Shown here: piece by piece, positions 17,526-26,734 of the stretch
Layout: each line of letters starts with the position of its first letter
Position numbering within the stretch: the stretch's first letter is position 1
Origin: Enterocloster aldenensis
GTDB lineage: Bacteria > Bacillota > Clostridia > Lachnospirales > Lachnospiraceae
Direction: 5' to 3'
Assembly (NCBI RefSeq): GCF_003434055.1
Contig: NZ_QVEX01000008.1
Span: forward strand, 124,001 to 188,000
Length of the DNA stretch: 64,000 bases
Notes under the pieces: model-generated
What the model was told of the DNA's origin: nothing
Databases searched by the model: none
The model's input: only the letters and a program-made list of their open reading frames with translations
Made by a program: the position numbers and the translations under genes

Positions 17526-18425
17526 CTAAATCCCCCCTGGAATATCCCCCACTTTCCTCCCCTTTTTCAGGTTTTGGTGTTTAAAAATGATAACGCCTGC
17601 CGATATCAGCACCAGCACGGCCGAGAGCAGCTGGGACACTGCGAATCCGGTCCCGGGAATCAGAAGCTGGTCCGTGCGCAGGCCCTCAATCCATACACGC
17701 CCAAGGCCGTAGCCCAGGAAATAAATCCACATCATTTCCCCTTCAAACTTCTTATGTTTCCTGTACCACAGCATGAATCCAAGGACGCACAGGTTCCATA
17801 CCGACTCATAAAGGAAGGTGGGATGGACCTGGATATAGGCAATCCCATTCTCCACAATCTCATGGTCAATCAGCTGCCGGGATATCATGGACGGGTTCAC
17901 CAGGCTCTTCTTAATGCGCATGGCAAAAAGGTTGTTGGTATATCCGCCAAATGCCTCGCAGTTAAAGAAATTCCCCCACCGGCCGATGATCTGGCCTGTA
18001 ATCAGGCCCAGCACACCGCTGTCTGCCATGGAAAAAAAGGACATCTTCCTGACCCTGGTAAACACGATAAGGGTAATGACCGCACCGATGACGCCTCCGT
18101 AGATTGCCAGGCCGCCCCCACGCGTGTTAAATATCTGCAGCAGGTTGTCCTTATAGGTATCCCAGTCAAAAATCACATAATACGCCCTGGCGCCAATGAT
18201 GGAAAATATAATGCCGTACAGTGCAAAATCCAGATACACATCCGGATCCTGTCCCCTGCGCCTTGCATCTGAAAATGCAATGGCCATCCCGGCCAGCATC
18301 CCCAGGCCGATGATGATCCCGTAAAATGCAATCCTGAAGCCAAACACGGTAATGCTGTTCGGCAGGTGCTGTATGGTAATGCCCAGATTCACAAAGCTTA
18401 AATCTGCTCCTGTTACTGCTTCCAT
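17526..18425 (-). CDS. lgt: Prolipoprotein diacylglyceryl transferase
   Basis: This protein of about 299 residues transfers diacylglycerol from phosphatidylglycerol to the lipobox Cys of prolipoproteins, the first step of lipoprotein maturation in the membrane. About seven membrane helices are visible. The signature region is ITGQIIGRWGNFFNCEAFGG, and HPTFLYESVWNL is conserved near the active site. ATG 18425 follows AGGAAGGAG; an in-frame ATG 27 bp upstream lacks such a site. It is a single gene upstream of the dcw operon. Confidence 0.95.
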   Translation of the reverse strand: MEAVTGADLSFVNLGITIQHLPNSITVFGFRIAFYGIIIGLGMLAGMAIAFSDARRRGQDPDVYLDFALYGIIFSIIGARAYYVIFDWDTYKDNLLQIFNTRGGGLAIYGGVIGAVITLIVFTRVRKMSFFSMADSGVLGLITGQIIGRWGNFFNCEAFGGYTNNLFAMRIKKSLVNPSMISRQLIDHEIVENGIAYIQVHPTFLYESVWNLCVLGFMLWYRKHKKFEGEMMWIYFLGYGLGRVWIEGLRTDQLLIPGTGFAVSQLLSAVLVLISAGVIIFKHQNLKKGRKVGDIPGGI

Positions 18426-18592
18426 TGAAAATCTCCTTCCTGCATCCGGCACCTTGTGCCTGTCCTTTTAACCCCTGGCAGAACCGCGCGCCTTTGCGCA
18501 GCACCAGGTGTTATACTTTCCCATTTTACCCCGAAGTAATGTAAAATGCAAGAAGGGATTTGACAGCCCTGCATCCCATGCCCAACAGCCCC

Positions 18593-19930
18593 TTACCTGG
18601 CCGCCAGGGCCGCCATGGTGATATAATTGTAGGGCTTATTAAAATGCGGCAGGAAAAACAGGTCAAACAGCTTCAGCTTATCAATGTCAACCTGCTCTTC
18701 TATGGCCATGGAAAACAGATGGATGCCCATGGAAATATCATAGTCCGAACACATCTGCGCCCCCAGTATAATCCTTGTATCCATGTCATACACAATCCGT
18801 ATCTTCACCCGGTTGTTCCCATTCTCCATGAACTCCGCCTTCTGCCAGTCCTCATAATCCGTCACACCGGCCTTATACCCCAGCCGTTCTGCCCTGGCAA
18901 GGCTGATTCCCGTGCTGAGCATGTGTAGCCCCCATATGCTGATGCCATTGGAGCCCTGTACCCCCGGGGATTCAAGGAGCCGGCCGCAGGCATTGTGGGC
19001 CGCAATGATACCGGAGCGGACCGCGTTGGTTGCCAGCGCAATATAGTCCGTGGCCTGGATGGCATTATTATAGACCGTGGCGCAGTCACCGATGGCATAA
19101 ACCCCCGGAATGCTGGTTTCCTGTTTCCGGTCTGTTAAAAATGCCTGATTCTTAAAAACCTTGATCTGTCCCTGCCCCAGCATTGTATTCGGTTTAAAGC
19201 CAATGCCGAAAACCACCATGTCAGCCTCATGGCTTCCTTTGTCCGTAATGATTTTCTGGACCTTCCCGTCACCTTCCAGTTCCGTGACGGTTTCCCCAAA
19301 TGCCAGCTTTACGCCGTGGTCCATCAGGTTCTTTGTCATGATATCGGAAAACTCCCGGTCATAATATCCGGACAGGCAGGTTTCTGCACAGTCAATCAGC
19401 ACCACCTCCCGCCCATTCCGCCGGAATGCCTCGGCCAGCTCCACTCCGATGTATCCTGCCCCCACAACCGCAATCTTACGGATGGATGCATCCTTTAACT
19501 TCTCAATCACATCCTGTGCATTCTGGAACAGCTTAACAAACTGGACATTTTCCAGGTCCATGCCTTTTATCTCCGGTCGGACCGGAATGGAGCCCGTGGC
19601 CAGTATCAGCTTGTCATAAGACTGTTCAAGGTCCTTTCCGTCCCTGTCCCGCCCATATACGATCTTACGGTCATAATCAATGCGGGTAATCCTGGTCTCC
19701 ATGTGGATTTCTGCCCCTTTTTCCTCAAATATCCCCTTGCTGGAATAGAACAGCCCTTCCGGCCCTGATATCTGTTTTCCTATCCAAAGGGCCATGCCGC
19801 ACCCCAGGAAACTGATGTTTGAGTTCATGTCAAATGCAATGACCCGGTTGCCCGGAAACTGGTCCAGTACTGTATTGATGGCGGCCGTACCTGCGTGGTT
19901 TGCGCCGATTACTACGATTGTCTCTCCCAT
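18593..19930 (-). CDS. FAD-dependent NADH oxidase / CoA-disulfide reductase family protein
   Basis: This 445-residue flavoprotein has an N-terminal FAD-binding Rossmann motif ([11 protein letters not shown]), the redox-active Cys44 in SFLGCGMAL, an NAD-binding motif [13 protein letters not shown] near residue 160, and a second FAD motif VYAIGDCA. A single active Cys is the hallmark of the Nox/CoADR/NADH peroxidase group. A water-forming NADH oxidase that protects an anaerobe from oxygen and recycles NAD+ is the most likely role, but CoA-disulfide reductase cannot be excluded. It is divergent from ychF. Confidence 0.88.
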   Translation of the reverse strand: MGETIVVIGANHAGTAAINTVLDQFPGNRVIAFDMNSNISFLGCGMALWIGKQISGPEGLFYSSKGIFEEKGAEIHMETRITRIDYDRKIVYGRDRDGKDLEQSYDKLILATGSIPVRPEIKGMDLENVQFVKLFQNAQDVIEKLKDASIRKIAVVGAGYIGVELAEAFRRNGREVVLIDCAETCLSGYYDREFSDIMTKNLMDHGVKLAFGETVTELEGDGKVQKIITDKGSHEADMVVFGIGFKPNTMLGQGQIKVFKNQAFLTDRKQETSIPGVYAIGDCATVYNNAIQATDYIALATNAVRSGIIAAHNACGRLLESPGVQGSNGISIWGLHMLSTGISLARAERLGYKAGVTDYEDWQKAEFMENGNNRVKIRIVYDMDTRIILGAQMCSDYDISMGIHLFSMAIEEQVDIDKLKLFDLFFLPHFNKPYNYITMAALAAR

Positions 19931-20102
19931 TTCATATCTCCTTCACTGTTTTGGGTTGATTGGTATCCCTGTGCTTATATTCTTCCCGCCAAGCCTGATT
20001 TTATTGACATTTGGCGGTTAAACATTTTCTGCTTTCATTCCCCCCTGTTTTATGATATGATAATAAGGCTGTAATTACTTATTATAATAGGAAGGTAATC
20101 AT

Positions 20103-21200
20103 ATGAAATTAGGTATCGTAGGACTTCCCAATGTCGGAAAAAGTACTCTTTTTAATTCCTTGACCAAGGCAGGCGCGGAGTCAGCCAATTATCCGTTCTG
20201 TACCATTGACCCAAATGTAGGCGTAGTGCCTGTTCCGGACGCGCGTCTGGACAAGCTCACTGAAATGTATAACTCTGAAAAAACCACTCCTGCCGTTATC
20301 GAGTTCGTGGACATTGCAGGACTTGTAAAAGGCGCATCCAAAGGCGAGGGCCTGGGCAACCAGTTCCTGTCCAACATCCGTGAAGTGGACGCCATTGTCC
20401 ACGTGGTCCGCTGTTTTGACGACCCCAATGTCATCCATGTGGATGGCTGCATCGACCCCTTAAGGGATATTGAAACCATTAACCTGGAGCTCATCTTCTC
20501 TGATATCGAGATTCTGGAACGCCGCATTGCAAAACAGTCCAAGGGCGCCTTTAACAATAAGGAACTAGCCAAGGAAGTGGAGCTGTTAAAGGCCATGAAG
20601 GCCCACCTTGAAGAGGGAAGGCTGGCCCGCAGCTATGAGACAGAGGACGAGGATGAGCGTGAGTTCATCAACACCCTGAACCTGCTCACATGGAAGCCTG
20701 TCATATTCGCTGCCAATGTTGCGGAAGGCGACCTGGCAAATGACGGCGCTGACAACGGATATGTGCAGTCCGTCCGCGGTTTTGCCGCTGAAAACGGATG
20801 TGAGGTATTTGTCATCTGTGCTGAGATTGAGCAGGAAATCGCAGAGCTGGATGAGGATGAGAAGAAAATGTTCCTGGACGATCTTGGCCTTACCGAATCC
20901 GGGTTGGAGAAGCTGATTGCCGCCAGCTACCGCATCCTGGGCCTTATGAGCTACCTGACCGCAGGTCCTCAGGAAAGCCGCGCATGGACCATTAAGGTCG
21001 GCACCAAGGCGCCGCAGGCAGCAGGCAAGATCCACAGCGACTTTGAGCGCGGCTTCATCCGCGCCGAGGTAGTGAACTACGACGACCTGATGAACTGCGG
21101 CAGCATGGGGGCTGCCAAGGAAAAAGGCCTGGTCCGCTCAGAAGGAAAGGAATATGTGATGAGGGACGGGGATGTGGTCCTGTTCCGTTTCAATGTATGA
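20103..21200 (+). CDS. ychF: Redox-regulated ATPase/GTPase YchF (OLA1 family)
   Basis: This 365-residue P-loop protein of the Obg-like group binds ATP in characterised members and associates with ribosomes. The G1 loop is GLPNVGKST (6-14), switch II is DIAGLVKGAS, and the NxxE-type base contact that gives ATP preference is NVAEGD. The C-terminal TGS domain includes KAPQAAGKIHSDFERGFIRAE. ATG 20103 follows GGAAGG. It is monocistronic, and a nested hairpin follows. Confidence 0.96.
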   Translation: MKLGIVGLPNVGKSTLFNSLTKAGAESANYPFCTIDPNVGVVPVPDARLDKLTEMYNSEKTTPAVIEFVDIAGLVKGASKGEGLGNQFLSNIREVDAIVHVVRCFDDPNVIHVDGCIDPLRDIETINLELIFSDIEILERRIAKQSKGAFNNKELAKEVELLKAMKAHLEEGRLARSYETEDEDEREFINTLNLLTWKPVIFAANVAEGDLANDGADNGYVQSVRGFAAENGCEVFVICAEIEQEIAELDEDEKKMFLDDLGLTESGLEKLIAASYRILGLMSYLTAGPQESRAWTIKVGTKAPQAAGKIHSDFERGFIRAEVVNYDDLMNCGSMGAAKEKGLVRSEGKEYVMRDGDVVLFRFNV

Positions 21201-21216
21201 AACCAATATCATAAGC

Positions 21217-21289
21217 CGGTCCCCTGAAAGCGGGTAACCGTCAGGGCATGTATGTACAATGCCCTGGACGGATATCCTTCAGGGGACCG
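21217..21289. repeat. Nested two-level hairpin after ychF
   Basis: A perfect outer 12-bp stem (21217-21228 with 21278-21289; CGGTCCCCTGAA / TTCAGGGGACCG) encloses an inner stem (21238-21249 with 21259-21271) pairing CCGTC-AGGGCAT with ATGCCCT-GGACGG around a 9-base loop. The following bases are only modestly T-rich, so it may be a weak terminator or a dispersed structured element rather than a standard terminator. Confidence 0.7.
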
Positions 21290-21452
21290 ACTTTCGCTTT
21301 TCCATCCACCCTTTTCAGTGGTTTTCCGTTTCCCTGTAATTTACCCAAGTTTCCGAGTTTTCGTATTTACCAGAAACTTTTTCTGTCATCCTTATATATT
21401 TTCAAAATATTTTCTGTTTTACCCCTCTATTTTGGTCCAAAAACATATTTTC

Positions 21453-21481
21453 TTGCTTTTTCCATTTTACTGTGCTAAATT
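21453..21481 (+). promoter_or_regulatory. Candidate promoter of the alanine symporter gene
   Basis: TTGCTT at 21453-21458 and TAAATT at 21476-21481 with a 17-bp spacer lie 37 bp before the start codon in a T-rich stretch. Both hexamers are weak matches. Confidence 0.35.
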
Positions 21482-21517
21482 ATTTATATTATTGACTCAG
21501 AAAACGGGGGATTTGAT

Positions 21518-22951
21518 ATGGAACTGTTAAGCACCATTGTGGAAACCATCAATAACTATCTTTGGGGGATTCCCATGATTGCACTTCTCTTTGGGACACA
21601 TCTTTTTCTTACAATCCGCACGGGATTCATCCAGAGGAAAACATGGACCGGCATCCGGCTCTCTGTCACAAAAGATCCCGACTCAAGCGGCGATATCAGC
21701 CAGTTTGCAGCCCTTACCACCGCCCTTGCCTCCACCATAGGAACCGGCAATATCATTGGCGTGGGAACAGCCATTGCCCTTGGCGGCCCGGGCGCCGTTC
21801 TGTGGTGCTGGCTCACCGGCGTGTTCGGAATTGCCACCAAGTATGGCGAATCCCTTATCGCGGTCAAGTACCGTGTGCGCACCAAGGACGGCACCATGCT
21901 GGGAGGCGCCATGTATGCCCTGGAACGCGGACTGAACATGAAGTGGCTGGGCATCGTCTTTGCAGTGCTGGGCACCCTTACCTCCTTTGGGATTGGATGC
22001 GGCGTCCAGGTCAACGCCATCTCCAGTATTGTGAACAGCAATGTGAAGCCGCTTATTACGTCCGGCAGCCTTAAGGATCTGCTTGATACATATCCATGGA
22101 TCATCAGCCTTTTAGTGGGCCTTATCACAAGCGGGGTTACCTGCCTGGTTATCTTCGGAGGGGTGAAATCCATTGCAAGGGTGTGCGAAAAGCTGGTGCC
22201 TTTCATGGCATTTTTCTATGTTGTGGGATGTATTTTCATCCTCTTCCTTAACCGTGCATTCCTGGGCGAAACATTGTCCGTCATATTCCGCAGCGCGTTT
22301 ACGCAAATGCGCTCCATTGCAGGCGGACTGGTGGGCTCAGGTATCATGATGTCAGCCCGGTACGGAATTGCCCGCGGCCTTTTTTCCAATGAATCCGGCA
22401 TGGGTTCCGCCCCAATCGTGGCCGCTGCCGCCCAGACCCGCAATCCGGTGCGCCAGGCCCTTGTATCTGCAACCGGAACCTTCTGGGATACCGTGGTGGT
22501 CTGCCTCATGACCGGCCTTGTCCTTGTCAGCAGCATCATTGGCCATGATTCCATCAGCGTTACCAACCTGTCCGGCGGAGAACTGACCAATGCTGCCTTT
22601 TCCCTGATTCCTTACATCGGGCAGCCGATCCTCATAGTGGGCATCATCACATTTGCATACTCCACCATCCTGGGCTGGTCCTATTACGGAGAACGGTGCC
22701 TGGAATACCTGATGGGCAAGAAAGGGCTGGTTCCTTACCGCCTGGCCTGGGCTTTGGTGCTGGTGGCTGCCCCTGTCATCCAGCTGGAACTTGTATGGAG
22801 TATCGCAGATACGCTCAATGCACTGATGGCCATTCCAAACCTGATAGCCGTACTGCTGCTGTCCGGCGTGATTGTAAAGGATACCAAGTATTATCTGGCG
22901 CATCTGGATGAGAAGGATGAGACGCCGATTCCTTTGGTGGATGATAAATAA
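21518..22951 (+). CDS. Sodium:alanine symporter (AgcS family)
   Basis: This 477-residue polytopic transporter of the alanine/glycine:cation symporter family has about eleven membrane helices. Family signatures include QFAALTTALASTIGTGNI, GPGAVLWCWLTGVFGIATKY, GLFSNESGMGSAPI and STILGWSYYGERC. It imports alanine or glycine with Na+. It is monocistronic, with a strong hairpin after the stop, and faces the convergent epimerase gene. Confidence 0.95.
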   Translation: MELLSTIVETINNYLWGIPMIALLFGTHLFLTIRTGFIQRKTWTGIRLSVTKDPDSSGDISQFAALTTALASTIGTGNIIGVGTAIALGGPGAVLWCWLTGVFGIATKYGESLIAVKYRVRTKDGTMLGGAMYALERGLNMKWLGIVFAVLGTLTSFGIGCGVQVNAISSIVNSNVKPLITSGSLKDLLDTYPWIISLLVGLITSGVTCLVIFGGVKSIARVCEKLVPFMAFFYVVGCIFILFLNRAFLGETLSVIFRSAFTQMRSIAGGLVGSGIMMSARYGIARGLFSNESGMGSAPIVAAAAQTRNPVRQALVSATGTFWDTVVVCLMTGLVLVSSIIGHDSISVTNLSGGELTNAAFSLIPYIGQPILIVGIITFAYSTILGWSYYGERCLEYLMGKKGLVPYRLAWALVLVAAPVIQLELVWSIADTLNALMAIPNLIAVLLLSGVIVKDTKYYLAHLDEKDETPIPLVDDK

Positions 22952-22957
22952 GAATAG

Positions 22958-23007
22958 AAAAAGGTTGGATGCCCGGCTGCACAGCCAGAATCCAACCCTT
23001 TCTTTTT
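22958..23007. terminator. Bidirectional terminator between the symporter and epimerase genes
   Basis: GGTTGGAT at 22963-22970 pairs with ATCCAACC at 22990-22997. On the plus strand it is followed by CTTTCTTTTT, and on the minus strand by CTTTTTCT, so it can end both convergent transcripts. Confidence 0.85.
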
Positions 23008-23041
23008 GTACCCTCATACCATATCCTTGTAAAGCGTTATT

Positions 23042-23935
23042 CTAAATATTCTTTTCCATCCATAAGGCATATCTTTCTATCCCTTCCTCAATTGATATGC
23101 CAGGTTTCCACCCCGTATCCTCTTCTATGCGCTGAATTGACATTGCCCCCAAATCATCATAACCAAGACCACCAGCTCCCACTGCAATCCGGGACTTGGG
23201 ATACAGTGCCTTTACTTTATCAATCACCCGGCTATAAGGCACCAGCTGCCCTCCCCCGATATTATATGCATCATAGCGTAGTGTACGGTTATTCACAATC
23301 CGTCCGATTGCTTCCACGCAGTCATCAATATAAATATAATCCATCTTCTGGTCAGCCCCTTTGTCTAACAGCATTTCCTCCCCCTTTACCGCATGACGTA
23401 AAGCTTGTTCAACCGGGCATGACATACTCCTGCCCGGGCCGTATACAAAAGCCACCCTAAGAGAAGCGGTCTGCAGGCCATAGTTTCTCACAATTTCCTC
23501 ACACGCCACTTTAGAAGCGCCATAGGGGCTTTCACCATGAAGCTTCTGTTCTTCATATACGACAGGACTATCCGTGTTCCCATATACAGCGCCGGAACTG
23601 ATGTAGATAAAACGGCTGACCTCAAAAAGCTTTGCAGCTTCCAACACATTCAAGGTTCCTGTCACATTTACGCGGTAAACCTTATAAGGATTGTCCCTGT
23701 ACAGCATGGGATGGGAAATGGCCGCATTATGTATAACCTGTTCCACCCTGTATTTTTTCATGATTTGATACAAAAGACCGTATTCCCCCAAATCACCGGT
23801 CTCATAAATACACTGTCTGGAGGCACCGCGGGGAATGGTGCGGTTAAAACACACCACATCATTCCCCTGCTCTGCCAGATATGATGCAAGCCTGGTGCCA
23901 ACCAACCCGCTTCCCCCTACCAATAAAATCCTCAT
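23042..23935 (-). CDS. NAD-dependent epimerase/dehydratase family protein
   Basis: This protein of about 297 residues is an extended short-chain dehydrogenase. The N-terminal NAD-binding motif is GGSGLVGTRLA. The catalytic YGASK (Tyr-x-x-x-Lys) lies near residue 145, with an upstream Ser in YISSGAVYGN. ATG 23935 follows GGGAGG; the in-frame upstream ATG overlaps the SDR gene. It is the last gene of the BMP-ABC/amidohydrolase cluster, 16 bp after the SDR gene. A nucleotide-sugar or sugar-lactone substrate is possible but not shown. Confidence 0.85.
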   Translation of the reverse strand: MRILLVGGSGLVGTRLASYLAEQGNDVVCFNRTIPRGASRQCIYETGDLGEYGLLYQIMKKYRVEQVIHNAAISHPMLYRDNPYKVYRVNVTGTLNVLEAAKLFEVSRFIYISSGAVYGNTDSPVVYEEQKLHGESPYGASKVACEEIVRNYGLQTASLRVAFVYGPGRSMSCPVEQALRHAVKGEEMLLDKGADQKMDYIYIDDCVEAIGRIVNNRTLRYDAYNIGGGQLVPYSRVIDKVKALYPKSRIAVGAGGLGYDDLGAMSIQRIEEDTGWKPGISIEEGIERYALWMEKNI

Positions 23936-23951
23936 AATCACAACCTCCCAA

Positions 23952-24698
23952 TCATCCTGCCGTATTGCCTCCGTCAACCACTAATGTGGTACCGGTTGTA
24001 AATGCCGCCTCATCACTAAGTAAGTAAAGGGCGCCATACGCTGATTCCTCTGATGTCCCAAACCGTCCTAAAGGATATTCACTGAGCATGCGGCGCTCCA
24101 ATCCCTCCGGATCCTGACTGTTTGCTATATCCTGCCTGAGCATCGGCGTTTCTGTTGCACCCGGACAAAGAACATTTACCCGTATATTATATTTTCCCAG
24201 TTCCATGGCCGCACTCTTTCCCATAATTACAATACCGCCTTTGGCAGCATTATATGCAATGGAACCTGTAGCGCCTAGGATTCCGCGCTGCGATGCCGTA
24301 AGCACAATGGATCCGCCACGCTCCCTCATATTCAGTGCTGCTTGTTGCAGACAAAGAAACGTCCCCTTAAGATGAACGTTCATGATTTTATCAAAATGCT
24401 GCTCTGTACAGGAAAGGAGGTCAGATGAAGAAACAATACCGGCAGCATGGAACAGACCATCTATCTTCCCCATAAAGCCCAACGCTGCCTCAAATAATTG
24501 ATTAACCTGATTTGAATCACAGATATCGGCAGGAATAAAATGGGTTCCAGGTAATCGTGATGCCAATTCTTCCCCTTTCTCCACATCTAAATCTGACAAA
24601 ACCAGCGTTGCCCCCTCTTTATGGAACAGTCCTGCCGCAGCTTTGCCAATTCCTCCTGTTGCTCCTGTTATAACGATACATTTTCCATCCAAACGCAT
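23952..24698 (-). CDS. Short-chain dehydrogenase/reductase (SDR) family oxidoreductase
   Basis: This 248-residue classical SDR has the cofactor motif TGATGGIG near residue 12, LFHAAGIV, a catalytic Ser in TASQRG, and YNAAK as the Tyr-x-x-x-Lys pair. The C-terminal TTLVVDGGNTAG is typical. NAD preference is suggested by the Asp in VLSDLD. It lies between the ABC permease and epimerase genes with short gaps, so it is probably part of one catabolic operon. Confidence 0.9.
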   Translation of the reverse strand: MRLDGKCIVITGATGGIGKAAAGLFHKEGATLVLSDLDVEKGEELASRLPGTHFIPADICDSNQVNQLFEAALGFMGKIDGLFHAAGIVSSSDLLSCTEQHFDKIMNVHLKGTFLCLQQAALNMRERGGSIVLTASQRGILGATGSIAYNAAKGGIVIMGKSAAMELGKYNIRVNVLCPGATETPMLRQDIANSQDPEGLERRMLSEYPLGRFGTSEESAYGALYLLSDEAAFTTGTTLVVDGGNTAG

Positions 24699-24708
24699 AT
24701 CCTTCCCC

Positions 24709-25623
24709 CTATCCTTTCATCTGTCTGATTCGCATTTTCAAAGCCTTCATCTGTTCCGGCTGCAGCAACAGCACAACGATTACCATGAGATATGGCAGTG
24801 TCAGGATCAGATGCGATGATATGGCTGTCAGCTGTGCCTGGTTCGATAAGCCTTCTGCCACACCAAACAGCAACGCAGCCACAAACATTGCAATGGGCCT
24901 TCCGCCAGATAACATGATGGCGGCCAAAGCAATGAATCCTCTGCCTGATGTCATATTCTCGGAAAACATACTTAAATACCCCAGGGATATCTGTGCGCCT
25001 GCAAGTCCGCTCATTAAGCCTGAAATCATAATCGTACTCCACCTGACAGTTGTAACAGAAACACCAACAGAAGAAGCTGCTGTGGGATTTTCACCGCAGG
25101 CCCTGATATTCATCCCATATTTCGTCCTGTAAAAAATGATATACGTCAATATAATAAATATCCAGGAGAAATACGTACACAGGGTATGGTTGGTGAACAG
25201 CTGCTGTAGGAGGGGGATATCCTTCAGGATCGGGATACTGTATTTTGGTAATCCCACGATGCGGTCATCCACCAGTGTGCCTGTAACATTAAACATGGAC
25301 CGCAAAAGGAATGTTGTAAGGCCAAGGCTCAGGGAATTAATGGCAAAACCTGTAATGGTCCCTTCCCCGCCCAGCCTAAGATGCAGGAAACCAAATAAAA
25401 TATTGATTAAAAGCGAACCTAATATGGCACATAACAGCCCCACCAGGGCACTGCCCGTATAATAGCTGCCTGCCACCCCAGCAAATGCAGCCATCAGCAT
25501 GGCCCCTTCCAGTGTTATATTCGGAGTCCCTGCCAGCTGGCAATACAATCCGCCGGAAGCACAAAGAACAATAGGGGTTGTAACTCGCGCAACTACTGCT
25601 AAAAGTGTGGCATTAATAAACAT
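24709..25623 (-). CDS. ABC transporter permease, BMP/nucleoside type (second permease)
   Basis: This 304-residue inner-membrane permease of the BPD_transp_2 family has about eight to nine membrane helices. GGLYCQLAGTPNITLEGAML at the start and GENPTAASSVGVSV in the middle are typical of NupQ/YufQ-like proteins. Its start overlaps the first permease gene by 11 bp. With the adjoining permease, ATPase and BMP lipoprotein it makes a complete importer. Confidence 0.92.
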   Translation of the reverse strand: MFINATLLAVVARVTTPIVLCASGGLYCQLAGTPNITLEGAMLMAAFAGVAGSYYTGSALVGLLCAILGSLLINILFGFLHLRLGGEGTITGFAINSLSLGLTTFLLRSMFNVTGTLVDDRIVGLPKYSIPILKDIPLLQQLFTNHTLCTYFSWIFIILTYIIFYRTKYGMNIRACGENPTAASSVGVSVTTVRWSTIMISGLMSGLAGAQISLGYLSMFSENMTSGRGFIALAAIMLSGGRPIAMFVAALLFGVAEGLSNQAQLTAISSHLILTLPYLMVIVVLLLQPEQMKALKMRIRQMKG

Positions 25624-26719
25624 TTTTTACCTCCTCTGTTCCTTTTCCCTTGTTCCGCAACATGGGGTTCCCCGGCCATTTAAACGAAATCCTGTCCAGT
25701 AACCCCAGCGTCCTGACAGAAACAAAACAGATGATAATACCTTTAATCACATCAGCCAAAGCCCTGGATACATCTGTAGTTCTCTCAATGGATAATGCCC
25801 CTGCTTTCAGGGTCCCGAAGAATACGGAAGATAATGTTACCCCAAGAGGAGTGCTATTACCAAGCAAGGCGGCCAGCATTCCGTCAAAACCGAAATTCGG
25901 AGAAAAACTTGCCATCAGACGTTCCTGAACCCCCATGATTTCAACAGCTCCGCCTAACCCGGCAATGCATCCGCTAATCAGCATGACACCTATCCTTACC
26001 CTGTCTACCTGAATTCCCCCATATCTTGCAAATTGCGGATTTACACCAGATATATGGAACTCATATCCCAGTTTACTCTTATTGAACAGTATGTAAAACA
26101 GGACAATCATGAACGCTCCAATGATAAGTCCGGTATTGACTGAGTAAGGCGGCATAATAGATGTCAGCTTTGCACTTGCCTCAATCTCATTGGTGGCAAT
26201 GGTGGAAACCATACTGTCTGTTGCAAGAAAATACTCTTGAATGATAAAATTGTTTAAATTTATTATCATATAATTTAACATTAAAGTCGTAACTACCTCA
26301 CTGGCATTCAGATAAACCCTCATCAATGCAGGAATCATGGCATAAAACATACCAGCCGCCATGGCAGCCAAAAAGCAAAGGGCAACATGTGCCAAATGGG
26401 GAAGGCCCTTACAGGAAACCCCCACAATGGTTCCGGCCAGGGCTCCTATATACAGCTGTCCCTCAACTCCCATGTTAAACATACCGCCTCTAAACGCAAT
26501 GGCGGATGCAACAGAAGTAAACAATAGAGGCGTAATCCATCTTAAAGTGGATGCAATGGCAAATTTACTCCCCAAGGCTCCCTTAAATAATTTATAGTAT
26601 ACCTCCGTAGGATTATAGCCACTTCCCAGTACAATCAAACCGCCTACCAAAAAAGAGATTATGATGGCTGATATGATTGTCTTTATATTAACCGGCCTTA
26701 ATTTAAACTCCAAGCTCAA
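25613..26719 (-). CDS. ABC transporter permease, BMP/nucleoside type (first permease)
   Basis: This 368-residue permease of the same family as its neighbour resembles NupP/YufP. GGMFNMGVEGQLYIGALAG and GVNPQFARYGGIQVDRV are characteristic segments. About nine membrane helices are visible. It lies 15 bp after the ATPase gene and overlaps the second permease by 11 bp. Confidence 0.92.
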   Translation of the reverse strand: MSLEFKLRPVNIKTIISAIIISFLVGGLIVLGSGYNPTEVYYKLFKGALGSKFAIASTLRWITPLLFTSVASAIAFRGGMFNMGVEGQLYIGALAGTIVGVSCKGLPHLAHVALCFLAAMAAGMFYAMIPALMRVYLNASEVVTTLMLNYMIINLNNFIIQEYFLATDSMVSTIATNEIEASAKLTSIMPPYSVNTGLIIGAFMIVLFYILFNKSKLGYEFHISGVNPQFARYGGIQVDRVRIGVMLISGCIAGLGGAVEIMGVQERLMASFSPNFGFDGMLAALLGNSTPLGVTLSSVFFGTLKAGALSIERTTDVSRALADVIKGIIICFVSVRTLGLLDRISFKWPGNPMLRNKGKGTEEVKNVY

Positions 26720-26734
26720 ATCATTATCCTCCTA

